This document shows, piece by piece, positions 34,520 to 46,857 of a stretch of DNA of 64,000 nucleotides. The DNA comes from Brachynemurus nebulosus. Lineage: Eukaryota > Arthropoda > Insecta > Neuroptera > Myrmeleontidae. Positions within the stretch are counted from its first letter, which is position 1. Each line of letters begins with the position of its first letter. The stretch spans positions 6,907,527 through 6,971,526 of the forward strand of contig JAPWDM010000013.1 in assembly GCA_035578155.1 (NCBI GenBank), given 5' to 3'. The translations under genes were made by a program, and so were the position numbers. The notes under the pieces were generated by a model. The model saw nothing but the letters and a program-made list of their open reading frames with translations, made no database searches and was not told where the DNA came from.

Positions 34520-35049
34520 TATGCAATGAACAACAACGGCAAACCTTTTTCACTGCCCATCCTTAAATTGAAATTTATTAATTTCTAATAAACACAATTA
34601 AATTCAAGATTGATCGAAGGTGTTAAAAACGAAATCCCAACCCAGTGAAAAAATTTTTTAAATAATTTGTTCAAGACAAAATTTTTTTTGAATAAGTTTT
34701 TTCTTGTTAATTATGTACCTAATACCGATATATTTTTTTCAGGTTGGAGATGATAGTTTTCAAATTTAAAAATATTGATGTTGTTGCTACAGTAAATTAC
34801 AAAATTAAATGCACATAATTATTTCAACTCGTTAAGTTTTCAATCGGAAAAAGTTTTTAGTCCATGCGAAAAGACAGTGTGAACCAAACTGGTGTACATT
34901 TAAGGTTTTGATTTTGTAGAATCAGTTTGTAGAGGCTTTCAAACGCGCGGGATCTAATATTTCGTACCGTTTGCATCACAGAATAGTTTGCATCATCTTC
35001 GGGTCGGTCCAGCATACTGTTACAGACATAAATATTATTTCTGAAAAGG
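34520..35049. other. AT-rich intergenic DNA, no supportable feature
   Basis: No gene or clear repeat seen. Confidence 0.4.
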
Positions 35050-35228
35050 TTTGTTTACACGTATTAAGTTGTTAAATAATTAACTTAATTTTAACTAAAC
35101 TTTTAGTAATTTAACACATGTGAACAAGCTATTAAGTAATAAGTTCCAAGTTAAAATTTAGTGCGTAAGTAAACAAGTTGAACAAACTGTTAACATGCAT
35201 TAAGTTGTTTAGTAATTAACCAAATTTT
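35050..35228. repeat. Repeat of TTAAGTTGTTWARTAATTAA units
   Basis: Two related units start near 35055 and 35190 (ACACGTATTAAGTTGTTAAA and ACATGCATTAAGTTGTTTAG). Each is followed by AATTAAC and a TTTTAACT block. A similar CAAGTTAAAATTGGTTACCA string occurs near 39310. The locus ends at the TTAA element starting at 35229. Confidence 0.5.
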
Positions 35229-35822
35229 TAACTTCCCATACGAAGTTATTGTAATGGGTCCGATTTTACAAATCGCTAATTTTGACATATCTCCACGTTT
35301 CAAGGTCACTAGAATCCGAATCTATCGTTTTTAGCGTGATGTCTGTGCGTGCGCTCGTTAGTTCGTTCGTTCGTGAATTTTTTTTCGTCTCGCATATCTC
35401 GAGAACAAATGATTATATCAACTCCGGACTAATTTCATTAGATGCGTAATAAACAGAATTAACTTTATTAAGATAACATAGATTATATGGATTTTTTACC
35501 ATAAAATTATTATATAATGGCCTAAGAACCTTCCTTGATGTTAAAAACCCCAGTATATTATTATAAAATTAAAAAAAAAAAAACGAAATAAGAAACTGTT
35601 TTTGAAATACATTTTGTCTCGCATATCTTGAGAACAAATGATGTTATCATTTGTTTGATAAGGGTGGAGCCCCCACCCTTAGGTACAGAAGGTGAAGCCC
35701 CCAGTATGGTGCAAGGGGCAAAGCCTCTATCGGGGGCCCAGGGGAGAAGTTTCCCGAAATGGAAAAAGAATTATTTATGTACAGTAGTCTCTAGTCTTTA
35801 AGGACACCCAATGGGAAGTTAA
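35229..35822. mobile_element. TTAA-flanked MITE-like element (CTTCCCAT ends)
   Basis: The left terminus is TTAACTTCCCAT and the right is ATGGGAAGTTAA, a perfect 12-bp inverted repeat including TTAA. The interior has (GTTC)n near 35355-35372, CTCGCATATCTYGAGAACAAA twice (near 35389 and 35618), and a G/C-rich tract at 35646-35760 (GGGTGGAGCCCCCACCC, itself a palindrome). There is no coding frame. TTAA suggests piggyBac-type targeting, but the end sequence alone does not prove it. Confidence 0.6.
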
Positions 35823-36184
35823 CAGTGTGGGTAGACCTCTCCCCCAAATTTTTTGTAATGTAAACAAGGTGAAATACACCGAACATTATAGAAGCAGTGT
35901 ACATATAACAATCTGTCGTTGGTAAGGTGCAATGTTATGTCATTTACACCGCTTCTGAATTAGTCTGTTACGGTTCGTCATTAGGGTCACATCGATCTTA
36001 GATTCATTGTTTTTTTAATCAACTCGTGAAATTTAAACAGAAAAAAATATGAACTGTGTCGAATTTAAGTGTAAAAATTTTATTGAACAAAAAAATTGTC
36101 AAAATAAAGAGATATCTTTCTTAAAATAAATTAATTAATTTTTAATTGTTGGTTGTTAGTCGCATAGGTCGGCCATGACACTAT
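35823..36184. other. Intergenic DNA, no supportable feature
   Basis: No gene seen. The sequence is AT-rich. Confidence 0.4.
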
Positions 36185-36350
36185 ACACCATACATACACC
36201 ATATTGCACAAACACATTCACATGTTTGTGTAGATACAAATGATGTGTTTTGTTGTACATATCATAATCGTTTGGTGTAAGGATAGCGGTGCCTACGTCA
36301 TTTGCCGGCAACAGCGGGCACGGTAGTTATGAAATAGGAAATTGATATTT
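36185..36350 (+). repeat. Dispersed repeat fragment, inverted partner of 25790-25920
   Basis: It contains TGTGTTTTGTTGTACATATC, ATAATCGTTTGG, CGTCATTTGCCGGCAACAGC and CGGTAGTTATGAAATAGGAA, which match the reverse complement of the earlier locus with substitutions. Confidence 0.75.
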
Positions 36351-36584
36351 GTTGCTTACTGTAGCCTATTTATCATACATAAACAATTTGTATTAGACGA
36401 TTATATCAAGATCATTCTTTTTAAAACGTTGATTAAAGAAAAAATATGTTCAGTTATGATTTATCGCTTCTCTCGTTGTAATCAATTTGCTGACAAGGAA
36501 AGAATTTAATTTCCTATATGCAGGTAAGGTATGTTAGTGCGTGTATTTGTGGTCATATAACCTGTTACCTGTTCTTTTTTTCTC

Positions 36585-36900
36585 TTTTTTTAGTGTTCCG
36601 TACGAAAATTGGCAAAAAGGAACACTTATACAATCAGTCCGAGTGTCAGAGGCAATTTCCTCTGAAACCACTCACACGAAAATTTGAAACTTAGCACGGA
36701 GATAGGGTGTGATGGCCTAATTCCAGATGTGACGTTGAGTTTCGATTTTGAGGATTAATTTTAGGAGATAACCTGAATAACCTGAAAAGTGAAATCGAAA
36801 TTTTTTCCCAAGAGCACTGAGTAGGGTATCAAACGAAAGCCTATTAAAGCCCGAATCCAGTAATATAATACCTAATCTTGTCCATTTTCTTTTTTTGTTT
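36585..36900 (+). repeat. TTTTTTAGTGTTCCG-type dispersed repeat
   Basis: It begins TTTTTTAGTGTTCCGTACG with AAAAAGGAACACTTATACAA soon after, the arrangement of a common insect dispersed repeat (TTTTTAGGGTTCCG family, from memory). A related end, in reverse, is at 57375-57460. The right boundary is uncertain. Confidence 0.45.
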
Positions 36901-37449
36901 TGTTTAGGAAAACATCATAAAAATTGCTGTCCCCGGCCCTTATCACCAGAAAGATTGTTCAGAAAAAATTCACGAACATTAAGAATAAGGTGTAGATTGA
37001 GCGAAAATTATAAAACGTGAACTTCCTTGGTATGTAAAAAGAAAAGTTGATGACATACTTTGCTTTAATTAAGATGATGTTAATCAATAATTGTATTAAT
37101 AATATGTTAAACGGGTATTTTACTAATTTTTTATACAGTGAGTTTTAAAAATTAAAGAAGAAGTAAAGAATAACTGATAAATTTATACACAAAAATATAT
37201 TATTTATATTATCTGAATATTATCTAATAATATTTGTAAAACAGGTATCTATTGGGATCTGTCGAATGGCGGTATGACATCTGGTGGTGAAAAATCAGAC
37301 TATTCTTAAAGTGCATTTTCTCAAATGTCATTTATGAGCTGAATTTTCTAAATCTGAAAATACATACAATTGATTTAATTTTTCCATTCATTTACAGTTT
37401 TCCAGTTATTTTATGACGTTTAATATTTAAATTTGACGTTTGTCTACTG
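36901..37449. other. AT-rich intergenic DNA, no supportable feature
   Basis: No gene or element end seen before the element starting at 37450. Confidence 0.4.
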
Positions 37450-38235
37450 CACGGAGAGAAAAAATCCTATAAAAATTACTGTGCTCAGCACTACAATCGA
37501 CGTGTAAAAGGCGAACATATTAAATTCTGTAAGGTAAAAATATAAAGATTATAATTAATCATAAAAAATTTAAAGGATGGAATGTTCTTTTCGTAATATT
37601 ATCTCCGTAAAATTTGTAAAACAGCACAGTAAAAAGTTCCATTACCGACAAAAAAATAATTTTTAATTGCGTTTATTAAAAAAATTACCATGCTAACATG
37701 CTAATAATAGAAAAAAAAAACAGAAAGAAGGTTGGTTGTGTTGGCATCGCTGTAATGAAATGTACCTCAATCAGCGAGTTACATGGGTTACATGCGAACC
37801 ATAGGTGTGGACTGTGGAAGAAACTTTGTCAGACAGCTCGCACAAATCACCTTGATGCAGCTAGTAGTCAGTTGCTTTTACACTCTCTTAGGATGATGTC
37901 ATCGTTTAATTCATCTTTTTGTTATTTACCTATCTTTAGTATATGTATTAGAATTATATTGTTGGCAATCATTTTTGTATACATGTTTTTACAGGTACAG
38001 TGCAACCAATATAAGGTCGCGAGTCAGATGCGCAAATGAAAGAGTACGACAACAAGAATTAAACTATAATATACATGCATAAGAGTGTGATAAAAGTTGT
38101 GTTAGCACCACATTAAATTTTACCATGCTAGCACATATTTTTTATTTTGGTCGTCGATTGCGCACGGATTATAGGGGAGCATGGTAATTTTTCTAAAATT
38201 TTCGCTACAAAAATTATAGGATTTTTCTCTCCGTG
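37450..38235 (+). mobile_element. CACGGAGAG-family TIR element, copy 1
   Basis: The left end CACGGAGAGAAAAAATCC and right end GGATTTTTCTCTCCGTG are inverted repeats of about 23 bp, and AAATTACC / GGTAATTTTT lie inside. The flanks read TG on both sides. It shares CTCAGCACTACAATCGACGT, AACATATT and GTCGTCGATTGCGCACGG with the copy at 39949-40760, while the middle (about 37690-37900) differs. The 113-codon frame at 37698-38039 lies in this middle and has no recognisable domain. Confidence 0.8.
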
Positions 38236-39948
38236 TGTAAATTGTAATATGCGTTAACTCATTCGGGCATTTTTTCATATTTTAACCACATTTTAACTAT
38301 TTTACAGAAGTAAAATTTTCTCGTCTTCAACAAAATTCCTTTGCTTCGGACTTGTGTCAACCCAAATACAAAAAGTTCTAACATTTACCATTTTTTTAAA
38401 ATATAGAACTAACTACTATATATAAAACTAATGTTAATGTACTTTTTTGTCAGCCATTTTTTTGAAACTCCACTCATAGGACAGACCCCGATAGAAATAA
38501 TAAAATTCAAGCTATTCAAAAAATTGACAATATTTTAATAATTTTTTATTACTCATGCGGGAGAAGTACTGACTTGGCGCACACATTTCTGTATGCAAAA
38601 TAGGTGTTTGCCCACTGTACTCTTCCCACATACTTTTTTGCGTGCGAAAAGTTAGATTCCACACGCAAATTGACAATAAAACACGCAAAGCCGCCTCTTG
38701 ATTTTTCATTTAATAAATATTGCATAATTATTTCTATACCAATAAAGTAATTTAAACAATAAATAATTCAGAAAAAAAGACGAACACTTAAAAATATTAT
38801 TTTAAAAAGTCCTAAAGAGGTTAAAAATAGTAATAATAATAGAATAAAGTATGTCAAATTCGTAATAAAAAATAGTATGTGCAACTCGTGCGGGATTGTC
38901 GATTGACCACTTTAGCGAATGAGCGGACTCATTACATTCGTGCGCTTAACTTCGCTTTCGTGGGCAATCAACAATTTCCCGCACTTATTGCACAATATAC
39001 TAGTCTGATTTAATATTTATAACAAACAGTACTGCTAATAATTTATCATTATTGAAAAAAAGATGACCCTCAATACATTTACTTCATCCAGTAAATATCA
39101 CTGTTCAGTTCATAAAAATATGGTTTACTTTAGCAATAAAATTTATTCATTAAGAAAAATATTGCATTCAGTTTCATATCCTGTTACAGCAAATTTATAA
39201 ATCCAACTGATTATACGGAACACTGTTAGCGCAAGTACAAGTTGCACTTGACGACTTGTTTTTTGATTCTATAAAAAAAAATATTATTTAATTAGCGTAA
39301 CAATTATAACAAGTTAAAATTGGTTACCAAGTTAAAAATCTTGTGCACCAGAGGCATTGAGCTGTCGTCTGGTATTAGACACATTACCCTACCAGGTGAT
39401 CAAATTTTTATATCCAAAATAATTTACTTCCTTGCAAGCTTTCCACACTATGATTTATTTAATTGTACGTACCGTCAGTTGACAATATAAAGGGTGTGAC
39501 ACACATTCGTTGGTGTAGGGATATGTCGCGTCGCTATTAAAAGTCGCACTTGAAATTAACGCTTTTAATAATAATATAATTAAAAAAAAAAAACAACTTA
39601 TTATGCTGCAGTGGTTTCAATAATAATTAATAATTTTTTTTGTTCGTGTTGTCGTCATTTTGAGAAAGAATGCAAATTTATTATATTCGTAAAGTTGTGT
39701 GTTTTATATTTCAGTTGTAGTCACATAGCATGTTTAGAGCACATTAATATTGTTTAATTAATTTAAAACAAAGAGTTACATTAAAACAATATACAATAAG
39801 TCTGTCTATGCATTTAGACAGGAGTAATTGTACTTTTACAAAGCGAAAAATTTGCACTTTCCGAGCTAGACGTTGAGAGAAATGGGATAGTGAAAAAAGT
39901 ACAGTGCTTTTCCCATTTTTTATAGTATTTCTTTCCATTCATTTCCTA
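38236..39948. other. AT-rich intergenic DNA, no supportable feature
   Basis: Separates the two copies of the CACGGAGAG family. Short frames at 38512-38709 and 39744-39938 (both minus) have no recognised domain. Confidence 0.4.
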
Positions 39949-40760
39949 CACGGAGAAAAAATTCATATAAAAATTACTGTGCTCAGCACTACAATCGACG
40001 TGTAAAAGGCGAACATATTCAATTTTGTACAGTAAAAATATAAAAATTATGATTAATCATAGAAAATTTAAAGGATAGAATGTTCTTTCCCTAATATTAT
40101 CTCCGTAAAATTTGTAAAACAGCATAATAAAGAGTTCCATTGCCGACAGTTTAATTGTTTTTCGTACAAAAATTACCATGCTGTCTTAAAATAGAAGAAA
40201 AGTAAAAAAGAAGAAAAGAAGCTACTAGTAGAAAGAAAGAAAGGGAAGGTATCACATAGCGAGGCAAGCTGCAAAAGGTAACAATGGAAGGTCACATAGC
40301 CAGACCTGGTGGTGCTACCACCGCACAAGCTAGCTAACTGGTGTGATGTTCTGTAGTGTCGAACTGTCGAAGCAGTGTTCAATAGAATGCCTCAAAGGAC
40401 GGATGGTCATCGTTTAATTCATCAATTTCTCAATTCAGTATTATAATATATTGTTGCCGATCATTTTTGTATGCATCAATCCAAGGTCGGAAAAGATTGT
40501 GCATCTGCAAGTTTTTACAGGTATAGCCCAAGCAACATAAGGTTGCGTGTCAGATGCGCAAATGGAAGAGTACGACAACAAGAATTAAACTATAACATAT
40601 ATGTATAAGAGTGTGATAGAAGTTGTGTGTTAGCACATTAGATTTCACCATGCTATAATATATTTTTTACTTTGGTCGTCGATCGCGCACGGATTGTAAG
40701 AGAGCATGGTAATTTTTCTGCAATTTTCTCTACAAAAATTATATGATTTTCCTCTCCGTG
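39949..40760 (+). mobile_element. CACGGAGAG-family TIR element, copy 2
   Basis: The left end CACGGAGAAAAAATTCATAT and the right end ATTTTCCTCTCCGTG are inverted, and TA flanks both sides. It is in the same orientation as copy 1, about 2.5 kb downstream. Shared blocks include TTACTGTGCTCAGCACTAC, CGTAAAATTTGTAAAACAGC and GCGCAAATGGAAGAGTACGA. The internal block at 40190-40345 is specific to this copy. No transposase is encoded. Confidence 0.8.
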
Positions 40761-40833
40761 TATATAAAAAATTTTGCTTGCTTTGTTTTTTATTGTGTAT
40801 GGATAGAGTTTTCTAGGGTGCAGACCATTCTCA

Positions 40834-41454
40834 TTAAGGGGGTACCCTAGTTTAGATATTCAAAAATCTCAATTTTTTTTTTTGCATATTGTCAAAGTTT
40901 AGAGGAAGAAATGTTGTACGAGTAACACAACATGTGACAGACTGTCCGAAAGGAGGCTTCAAATTTTATACTCGTTTTTCTGGAAACGATATGTTTTTTG
41001 AAACGGTTGACATGATATTTCAAGTTCTAGTGGACCGATTGTTTTTTGAAATTTTGTACAGAGTTTCTCAATATATTCAAAATTCGTTACTAAAAAGTGT
41101 ATTAATTTTTTTTTATTATTTTTAAAAAATCCCCAAACCTGAAAAACAAATAGGGAAAAGAAACTTTATTTCCCACATGGACGCGATTTTGCTAATTTTT
41201 TTTTTTAAATCGCTCCCGTTACCAAGGGGTCGGAATCATGTCAACCAGGAGGCAGCTTTTTTTTGAGTCCCTATTTTGTCGGCCTGTTGGTACTTTTTTC
41301 AATTTTCACTTTTTTTTTTTTAAATTTTTATACTTTTCAAATGTTAATAAAACACTGATGGAAAAACCGATAGTAAAAATGTTTAAGGGTTTTTATTTAA
41401 TACGTCTGGAAAAACACCTAAAATTTGGCCGCCCAGACTAGAAAACTCCCTTAA
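40834..41454. mobile_element. TTAA-flanked TIR element (GGGGGTACCCTAGT ends)
   Basis: The left end is TTAAGGGGGTACCCTAGTTT and the right end AGACTAGAAAACTCCCTTAA. TTAA occurs at both borders (40834-40837, 41451-41454), with an imperfect ~17-bp TIR. A lone end of the same type, ACTAGAAAATCCCCTTAA, occurs at about 47882-47899. The 78- and 67-codon frames inside have no recognised domain. Confidence 0.6.
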
Positions 41455-41991
41455 TACTCCCTTCTGGCTACTCTCATTGTGTGCGCAATTCATAGCCACA
41501 ATTATTCTTGCCAGCCTAGAGTGAATACTTCTGAGTTACATATTTTTAATCCATGAATTATTATGTCATTTTTATTATAAAAGATAAAGATGTGTTTGTG
41601 TGTGTGTGTGTGTGTAATTGCGTGTGCCTGTATGTGTAACTTCCATTTTTGGAATGTAAATGATAATTAACCTTATTAATAAAAGGCAGGTGAATTTATT
41701 GTTCATGAATCAAGAATTATTCTTCAAGTTTATTAACCGAATAATTATCCCCCAAGTATTTTCAAACTTAATTTATCATAGATATGCGATCGCTCCCGTA
41801 ATAATTGAATTAAAGACCCCTAATATACTTTTAGTAAATATTCGAAATATTTAACTTATAGTTGTTTTTTTTTTTCTTTTTTACAAATTAGGTTTCCTTG
41901 ATTCCTTAAATGGTAACACAGTTACTGTGTGTGGTAAAATATCCCCTCGTAATTATTATTCGAATTGTTTCGCACAAAATTGTACTAAATA
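41455..41991. other. AT-rich intergenic DNA with a (GT)n tract
   Basis: A (GT)n microsatellite lies at about 41591-41615. A 64-codon plus frame at 41660-41854 is AT-rich and unrecognised. Confidence 0.45.
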
Positions 41992-43090
41992 GGGTTAGTT
42001 GGGGTAATTTTGGTGTACTAAATTCTTTATCAATACCAAATTAATATGTATGATTTGTCGTAGTACTATATGAAAAATTTCAGTTGGTAACCCTCATGTG
42101 TAGAGGAATTTTAAAGAAGCTTCTTGTAAAAATTTCATCAACTGAATTTCACCATTGTTAAGAGTTTGCAACTTACAAAGAAGCAACAAAGGAGAAAAAA
42201 AATGAAAAAAATTTTGATACTTTTATCAAAGTTTCTTACTTTCTAAAAATACTTAATAAAAATTAAAATTTCGCAATATCCGTAGTTTAAAACATAAAGT
42301 AACATGTACTGAAGGTACATACCAAATTTCAAGTATGGATAAACAGAATTTGAAACCAGCTTGAAAAATGTTGTTTCAAGGAAAATGCAATTAAAGTGTC
42401 GATGTATAATACTTGATACCTAAACCTACTGTATTAAAATAGTCATAACTTTTTTAAAAATTCAAAATTTTTATTTTTGAGGACTTTTTAAAGATTTTTA
42501 TGCGATTTTTTTTAATGCGGTTTTTAAAAAAAATGGTCATTAATATGCATTATAATGTGAATCAAAATCAAGAGAAAGTTAGAAACTTAAACGTTAACTA
42601 TAATAACTTTCTTTGATAAAAATACTTTTTAATGGCTTCTAAGCATTTTATCAGTACATTGGATAAGAATATAAGTTATTGCATCATTTAGTTTTTTAGA
42701 GATGTATGTTTTTTAGAGATGTATTTTTCACTATTTTCATATTACAAAAATGAAATAAAATGTTCCCACGTGTAAATTAATGGTTTATCTTGTTGAGTTT
42801 TATCTTATAACGAAATTGTGAGGTTCTGAGCGTTTTGAATTATGTATTTTCAACAAAACAGTGTTTTTTAGAATCTGGACCGAACTAAACTTTTTATTGC
42901 CATTTATGATATTTTTGAAAATATTTTTTTTTGTGCGATTTTTTTCAGAAAATGAAACAAAACAAACAATTGTTGACAAAGTTGGAATACAAACATATAT
43001 CAAAATCAAACATTTTATCATAGAACCCAATCAAAAGAAATTATTTCCGAAAACAGTTAAATTATAAACTCAAATTACCCCAGCTGACCC
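41992..43090. mobile_element. TA-flanked TIR element (GGGTTAGTTGGGGTAATTT ends)
   Basis: The left end GGGTTAGTTGGGGTAATTT pairs with the right end AAATTACCCCAGCTGACCC, 19 bp with two mismatches. The TA dinucleotide flanks both sides (41990-41991, 43091-43092). It is about 1.1 kb and A/T-rich, with opposing frames of 68 and 76 codons near 42800-43067 that lack a recognisable domain. It is probably a non-autonomous element with TA targeting. Confidence 0.8.
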
Positions 43091-43092
43091 TA

Positions 43093-44045
43093 CTTTGAAA
43101 TTCCAACTGTTTTAAGTTTTATAAACTTCATTAATATATAAAGATTAATAATAAAACATTATTAGATTTACAACTACAATTTATAACAACAAAATTCAAT
43201 TTATTTTCTAATTATTTGTCATTTTGCAATGAAAAAATTCACAAAAAGCAAATCAGTGTAATTCAATACACTATACTTTTGCTAAATCATATATTTGTAA
43301 TTATTACCAATGAGAAATACGCGAATTTTTCTCTCGTATCATATTACAATTACGTTTAAATTCAATTCTACACCTATGCTATTGTATTGTATGCCGTTGC
43401 AAAAATTTTTGCAAATCATTTGTGGCCAATCAAATGCACAGATATTCAAGAGACGTGAATTCGAATAATTTCGTTGAAAGATGGTGCAACAATAATGCCG
43501 CCCATTGGCATATTGCAGCGAGACTATTATGAGATTTATTTTTGTTCTTTTTTATGCTTAGGCGTTCGCGAGTACGAGGTAATAATAATTTGTTGGTAAA
43601 TAAATTGTTATTTACGCTTTAATAAAAGGAGCGATTCACTGCGGATATAAATTTTTTAATTAGGTTCAGGGATTCTTCAAAGATTCTTATATATACTAAA
43701 TTCTTATGTCTTCATTGTATAATTACTTTTATGAGGTGAAAATTTTTTCTTTCAGAAACAAAATTTCCACTCATATTTTATCATTTTTCGATGTTTCCTG
43801 GTAAAAAATTTGGATTCCGTATCAATCTGCATATGATTCCGGAACTATTCAATCGATTTGGATAAAATTTTTAAGAAATGTGCAAACCTGTGACTATTTC
43901 TTGTGACACATTGGCACACGAGCAGATCTTACTATTTATCCGATGAATTTTGAGGGTAAGTTCGTATGGACTTATTGAGGACATTTTTATTTGAAACTTT
44001 TTAGAGCTTTTTCATCGTGGTCTCTAAAAATATTTTTATTTAAAA
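43093..44045. other. AT-rich intergenic DNA, no supportable feature
   Basis: No gene, RNA or clear repeat seen before the Helitron at 44046. Confidence 0.4.
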
Positions 44046-44739
44046 CTAGCTGTACCCGCGACGTCGTTCGCGCAAAGCATTGTTATAAACTCAATGAGAA
44101 TTATGTAAGTTTAATAATTATACAGAACTTGCAAAGAATAATAATTTTTGTGTAATGCATGCACCTGCTCAAAATGGTTTTTCTTTTTTCCCGGGGGAAT
44201 GAGGAATATTTTCCGGAGTAAAAAGTATCTTAAATGTTGACCCAAGTAATAGGTTATCACCACACCAAACTTCATAAAAATCCGTCCAATAGTTTTTGCG
44301 TAATACGTGCACATGCACAAAATGGTTTTTCTATTTTCCCGTGGGAATGAGGCATTTTCCCGGAGTAGAAAGTATCTTAAATGTTACCCTAGGTAATAAG
44401 TTATCACCACATCAAATTTTATGAAACTCCGTCCGATAGTTTTTACCTAATGTGTGCACATGTTCAAAATGATTTTTCCATTTTCCCGTGGGAATGAGAA
44501 ATTTTCCCGGAGTAAAAAGTATTTTAGATGTTGACCCAGATAATGAGTTATCATCACACCAAATTTCATTAAAATCCGTCCAATAGTTTTTGCTTGATGC
44601 GTGAACAGACAGACAGAAAAAAATTCTAAAAATCGCTCTTTTGGTATCTACATCGATAACTATTTACAGTACCAGTACAATTTTCAAAAAATATTCATTG
44701 TACAGGAATGGTCTCGTTACAATTTTATTATATGTTCGA
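44046..44739 (-). mobile_element. Helitron-like non-autonomous element, copy C
   Basis: On the minus strand it begins TCGAACATATAATAAAATTG and ends with hairpin CGCGAACGACGTCGCG, then GGTACAGCTAG. The base before is A and the base after T. Three ~155-bp tandem units run through 44150-44600, each with CCCGNGGGAATGAG, CCGGAGTARAAAGTAT and TTATCAYCACAYCAAA. The plus end near 44041 reads CTAGCTGTACCCGCGACGTC. No Rep/helicase is encoded. Confidence 0.9.
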
Positions 44740-46160
44740 TTTTTTAATTTTTTTTTTTTTTTATTGTTGAATTTTTAGAATGGAAATTAAAAATGTTTAC
44801 AATGGTTTATTAAAATTTTTAATTTTATTCTAAAAAACGTGGAATACTCTGGAACGGATTATTTATTTTTATCTTGGAGTTCTTGAAATATCCTGGAAAT
44901 GTCTGAAGTCGATTAAGAACAATTCCGCAATCTACAGATTTTAACGTAAGTTTTTAAAATTTTTATTTTGATGTTGAAAATCCTGGAATATCCTGGAAAC
45001 GGCTAAACGAACTAAAACTGTTTAAGCCGGTTTGGAGATAAATGTGTAACAGACACACAAATACACACCTCTTACCCCGAACGCATATACTTACATCGTT
45101 TCGTCGTGAATAGAAACAAAATTTTTGTATTATCCAATGTTTGTTAGAAATACCTATTAGAAAACGTGATAAACATATATTCCTCATTTTCAAATTCTAA
45201 ACTTTTGATATCAAATTTGATATAAAAGAATTTTTACGCCGGAAAGCAAATGATTACAGCGACATTAAGAAAAATTAAAAATAATTTTTTTAAACCATCT
45301 AATGACTAAAACTTTTGACCACATCTATTTTACTATAGTTCTTCGAAAAACAAAATTACCATTTGTCTGATTTCGTCGAAAAATTACTTACTTAAGTAAA
45401 GTAATTCAGTTAATTGATCCGGACATTTTATTATCACTCGACCTCAAGAATTACTGACATTTTTTCAACCGAACAAATTATACTCGGTCCGACAAAAATT
45501 TCAAAATAAATTAGAAACGGAAAATGTAACTACAATTTTTATTAACAATTCTGATGTTTTTGTTCCCTAGTGACTTAAAAATCTTGTTCTTATTTTGATT
45601 TTAAAAATTTATTTGACAGACAGAGGCCATAAATTTTCAAAAACCGCACATTTATAATCAACAATTTGACCACAAATTAATCCACTTTTTTTTTGTTAAC
45701 ATTTTAGTGTATATTGTACGTAGGCGCTCTCCAAATGTGTTGTTATAATATGTGAAACCGTTTTTATAATAAGTACAAGAATCGTTCCAAGAATTTATAA
45801 AACGGAATATATTTGTCAATTTGTTCAAAAATTATTATAAAATGTCTAAATCACAGTTTGATACTCCAACCGTTGAGCCGTGGTAACAATTTACGAAATA
45901 TTTTACAGTCAATTAGCATATAAAAACACGTTTAGTACAGTTAGTGATAGAAATATTTGTTGGTTGCTTTGCGTTTTTCTTTGTCCAAAACTTGCAAGTG
46001 AGTGATCGAATGTTTTTATCACTGATTGTACTTTCTATTTAATGTTTCATAAAATCATAAATCATTTAAATTGTATCTAAATGAAATAATATAACGCGGA
46101 ACTAAATGTTTTTATTGAATATTAAAATTTATTAATAAGTATCTAATTACTCTAAGTTAA
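44740..46160. other. AT-rich intergenic DNA with small degenerate repeats
   Basis: The phrase TATCCTGGAAA with AATTTTTAATTTT-like strings occurs twice (near 44888 and 44990), probably an old local duplication. The 76-codon minus frame at 44963-45193 is unrecognised. No gene is called. Confidence 0.4.
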
Positions 46161-46857
46161 TCTATTCATATAATAAAATTGTAACGAGACCATTTCTGTA
46201 GCTGGAATATTTTTTAAAAATTGTACTGGTACTGTAAATAGTTATCGATGTAGATACCAAAACAGCGATTCTTAGAATTTTTGTCTGTCTGTCTGTCTGT
46301 CTGTTCACGCATCACGCAAATTGGACGGATTTTAATGAAATTTGGTGTGATGATAACTTATTATCTGGGTCAACATTTAAAATACTTTTTACTCCGGGAA
46401 AATTTTTCATTCACACGGGAAAATGGAAAAACCATTTTGAGAATGTGCACATATTAGGCAAAAACTGTTGGACGGATTTTAATAAAATTTGGTGTGGTGA
46501 TAACTTATTAGCTAAGGCAACATTTAAGATACTTTTTACTCCGGGAAAATTCCTCATTGCCACAGGAAAATAGAAAAACCATTTTGTGCATGTGCACGTA
46601 TTACGCAAAAACTATTGAACGTATTTTGATGAAATTTGGTGTGGTGATAACCTATTAATTGGGTCAACATTTAAGATACTTTTTACTCCGGGAAAATTCC
46701 TCATCGCCACGGGAAAATAGAGAAACCATTTTGAGCATGTGCATGTATTACACAAAAATGATTATTCTTTGCAAGTTCTGTATAATTATTACACTTACAT
46801 ACTTCTCATTGAGTTTATAACAATGGTTTGCGCGAACGACGTCCCGCGTATGGCTAG
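46161..46857 (+). mobile_element. Helitron-like non-autonomous element, copy D
   Basis: It begins TCTATTCATATAATAAAA and ends GCGCGAACGACGTCCCGCG then TATGGCTAG. The preceding base is A and the following base T. A (GTCT)n tract at 46285-46303 is followed by three ~155-bp tandem units (about 46320-46750). It is nearly colinear with copy C in reverse. The hairpin stem has CGCG arms but one arm changed (TCCCGCG). Confidence 0.9.

Noticed and set aside
37698..38039. 113-codon plus-strand frame.
   Set aside because: It lies inside a non-autonomous CACGGAGAG element, is absent in that form from the second copy and has no recognisable domain.
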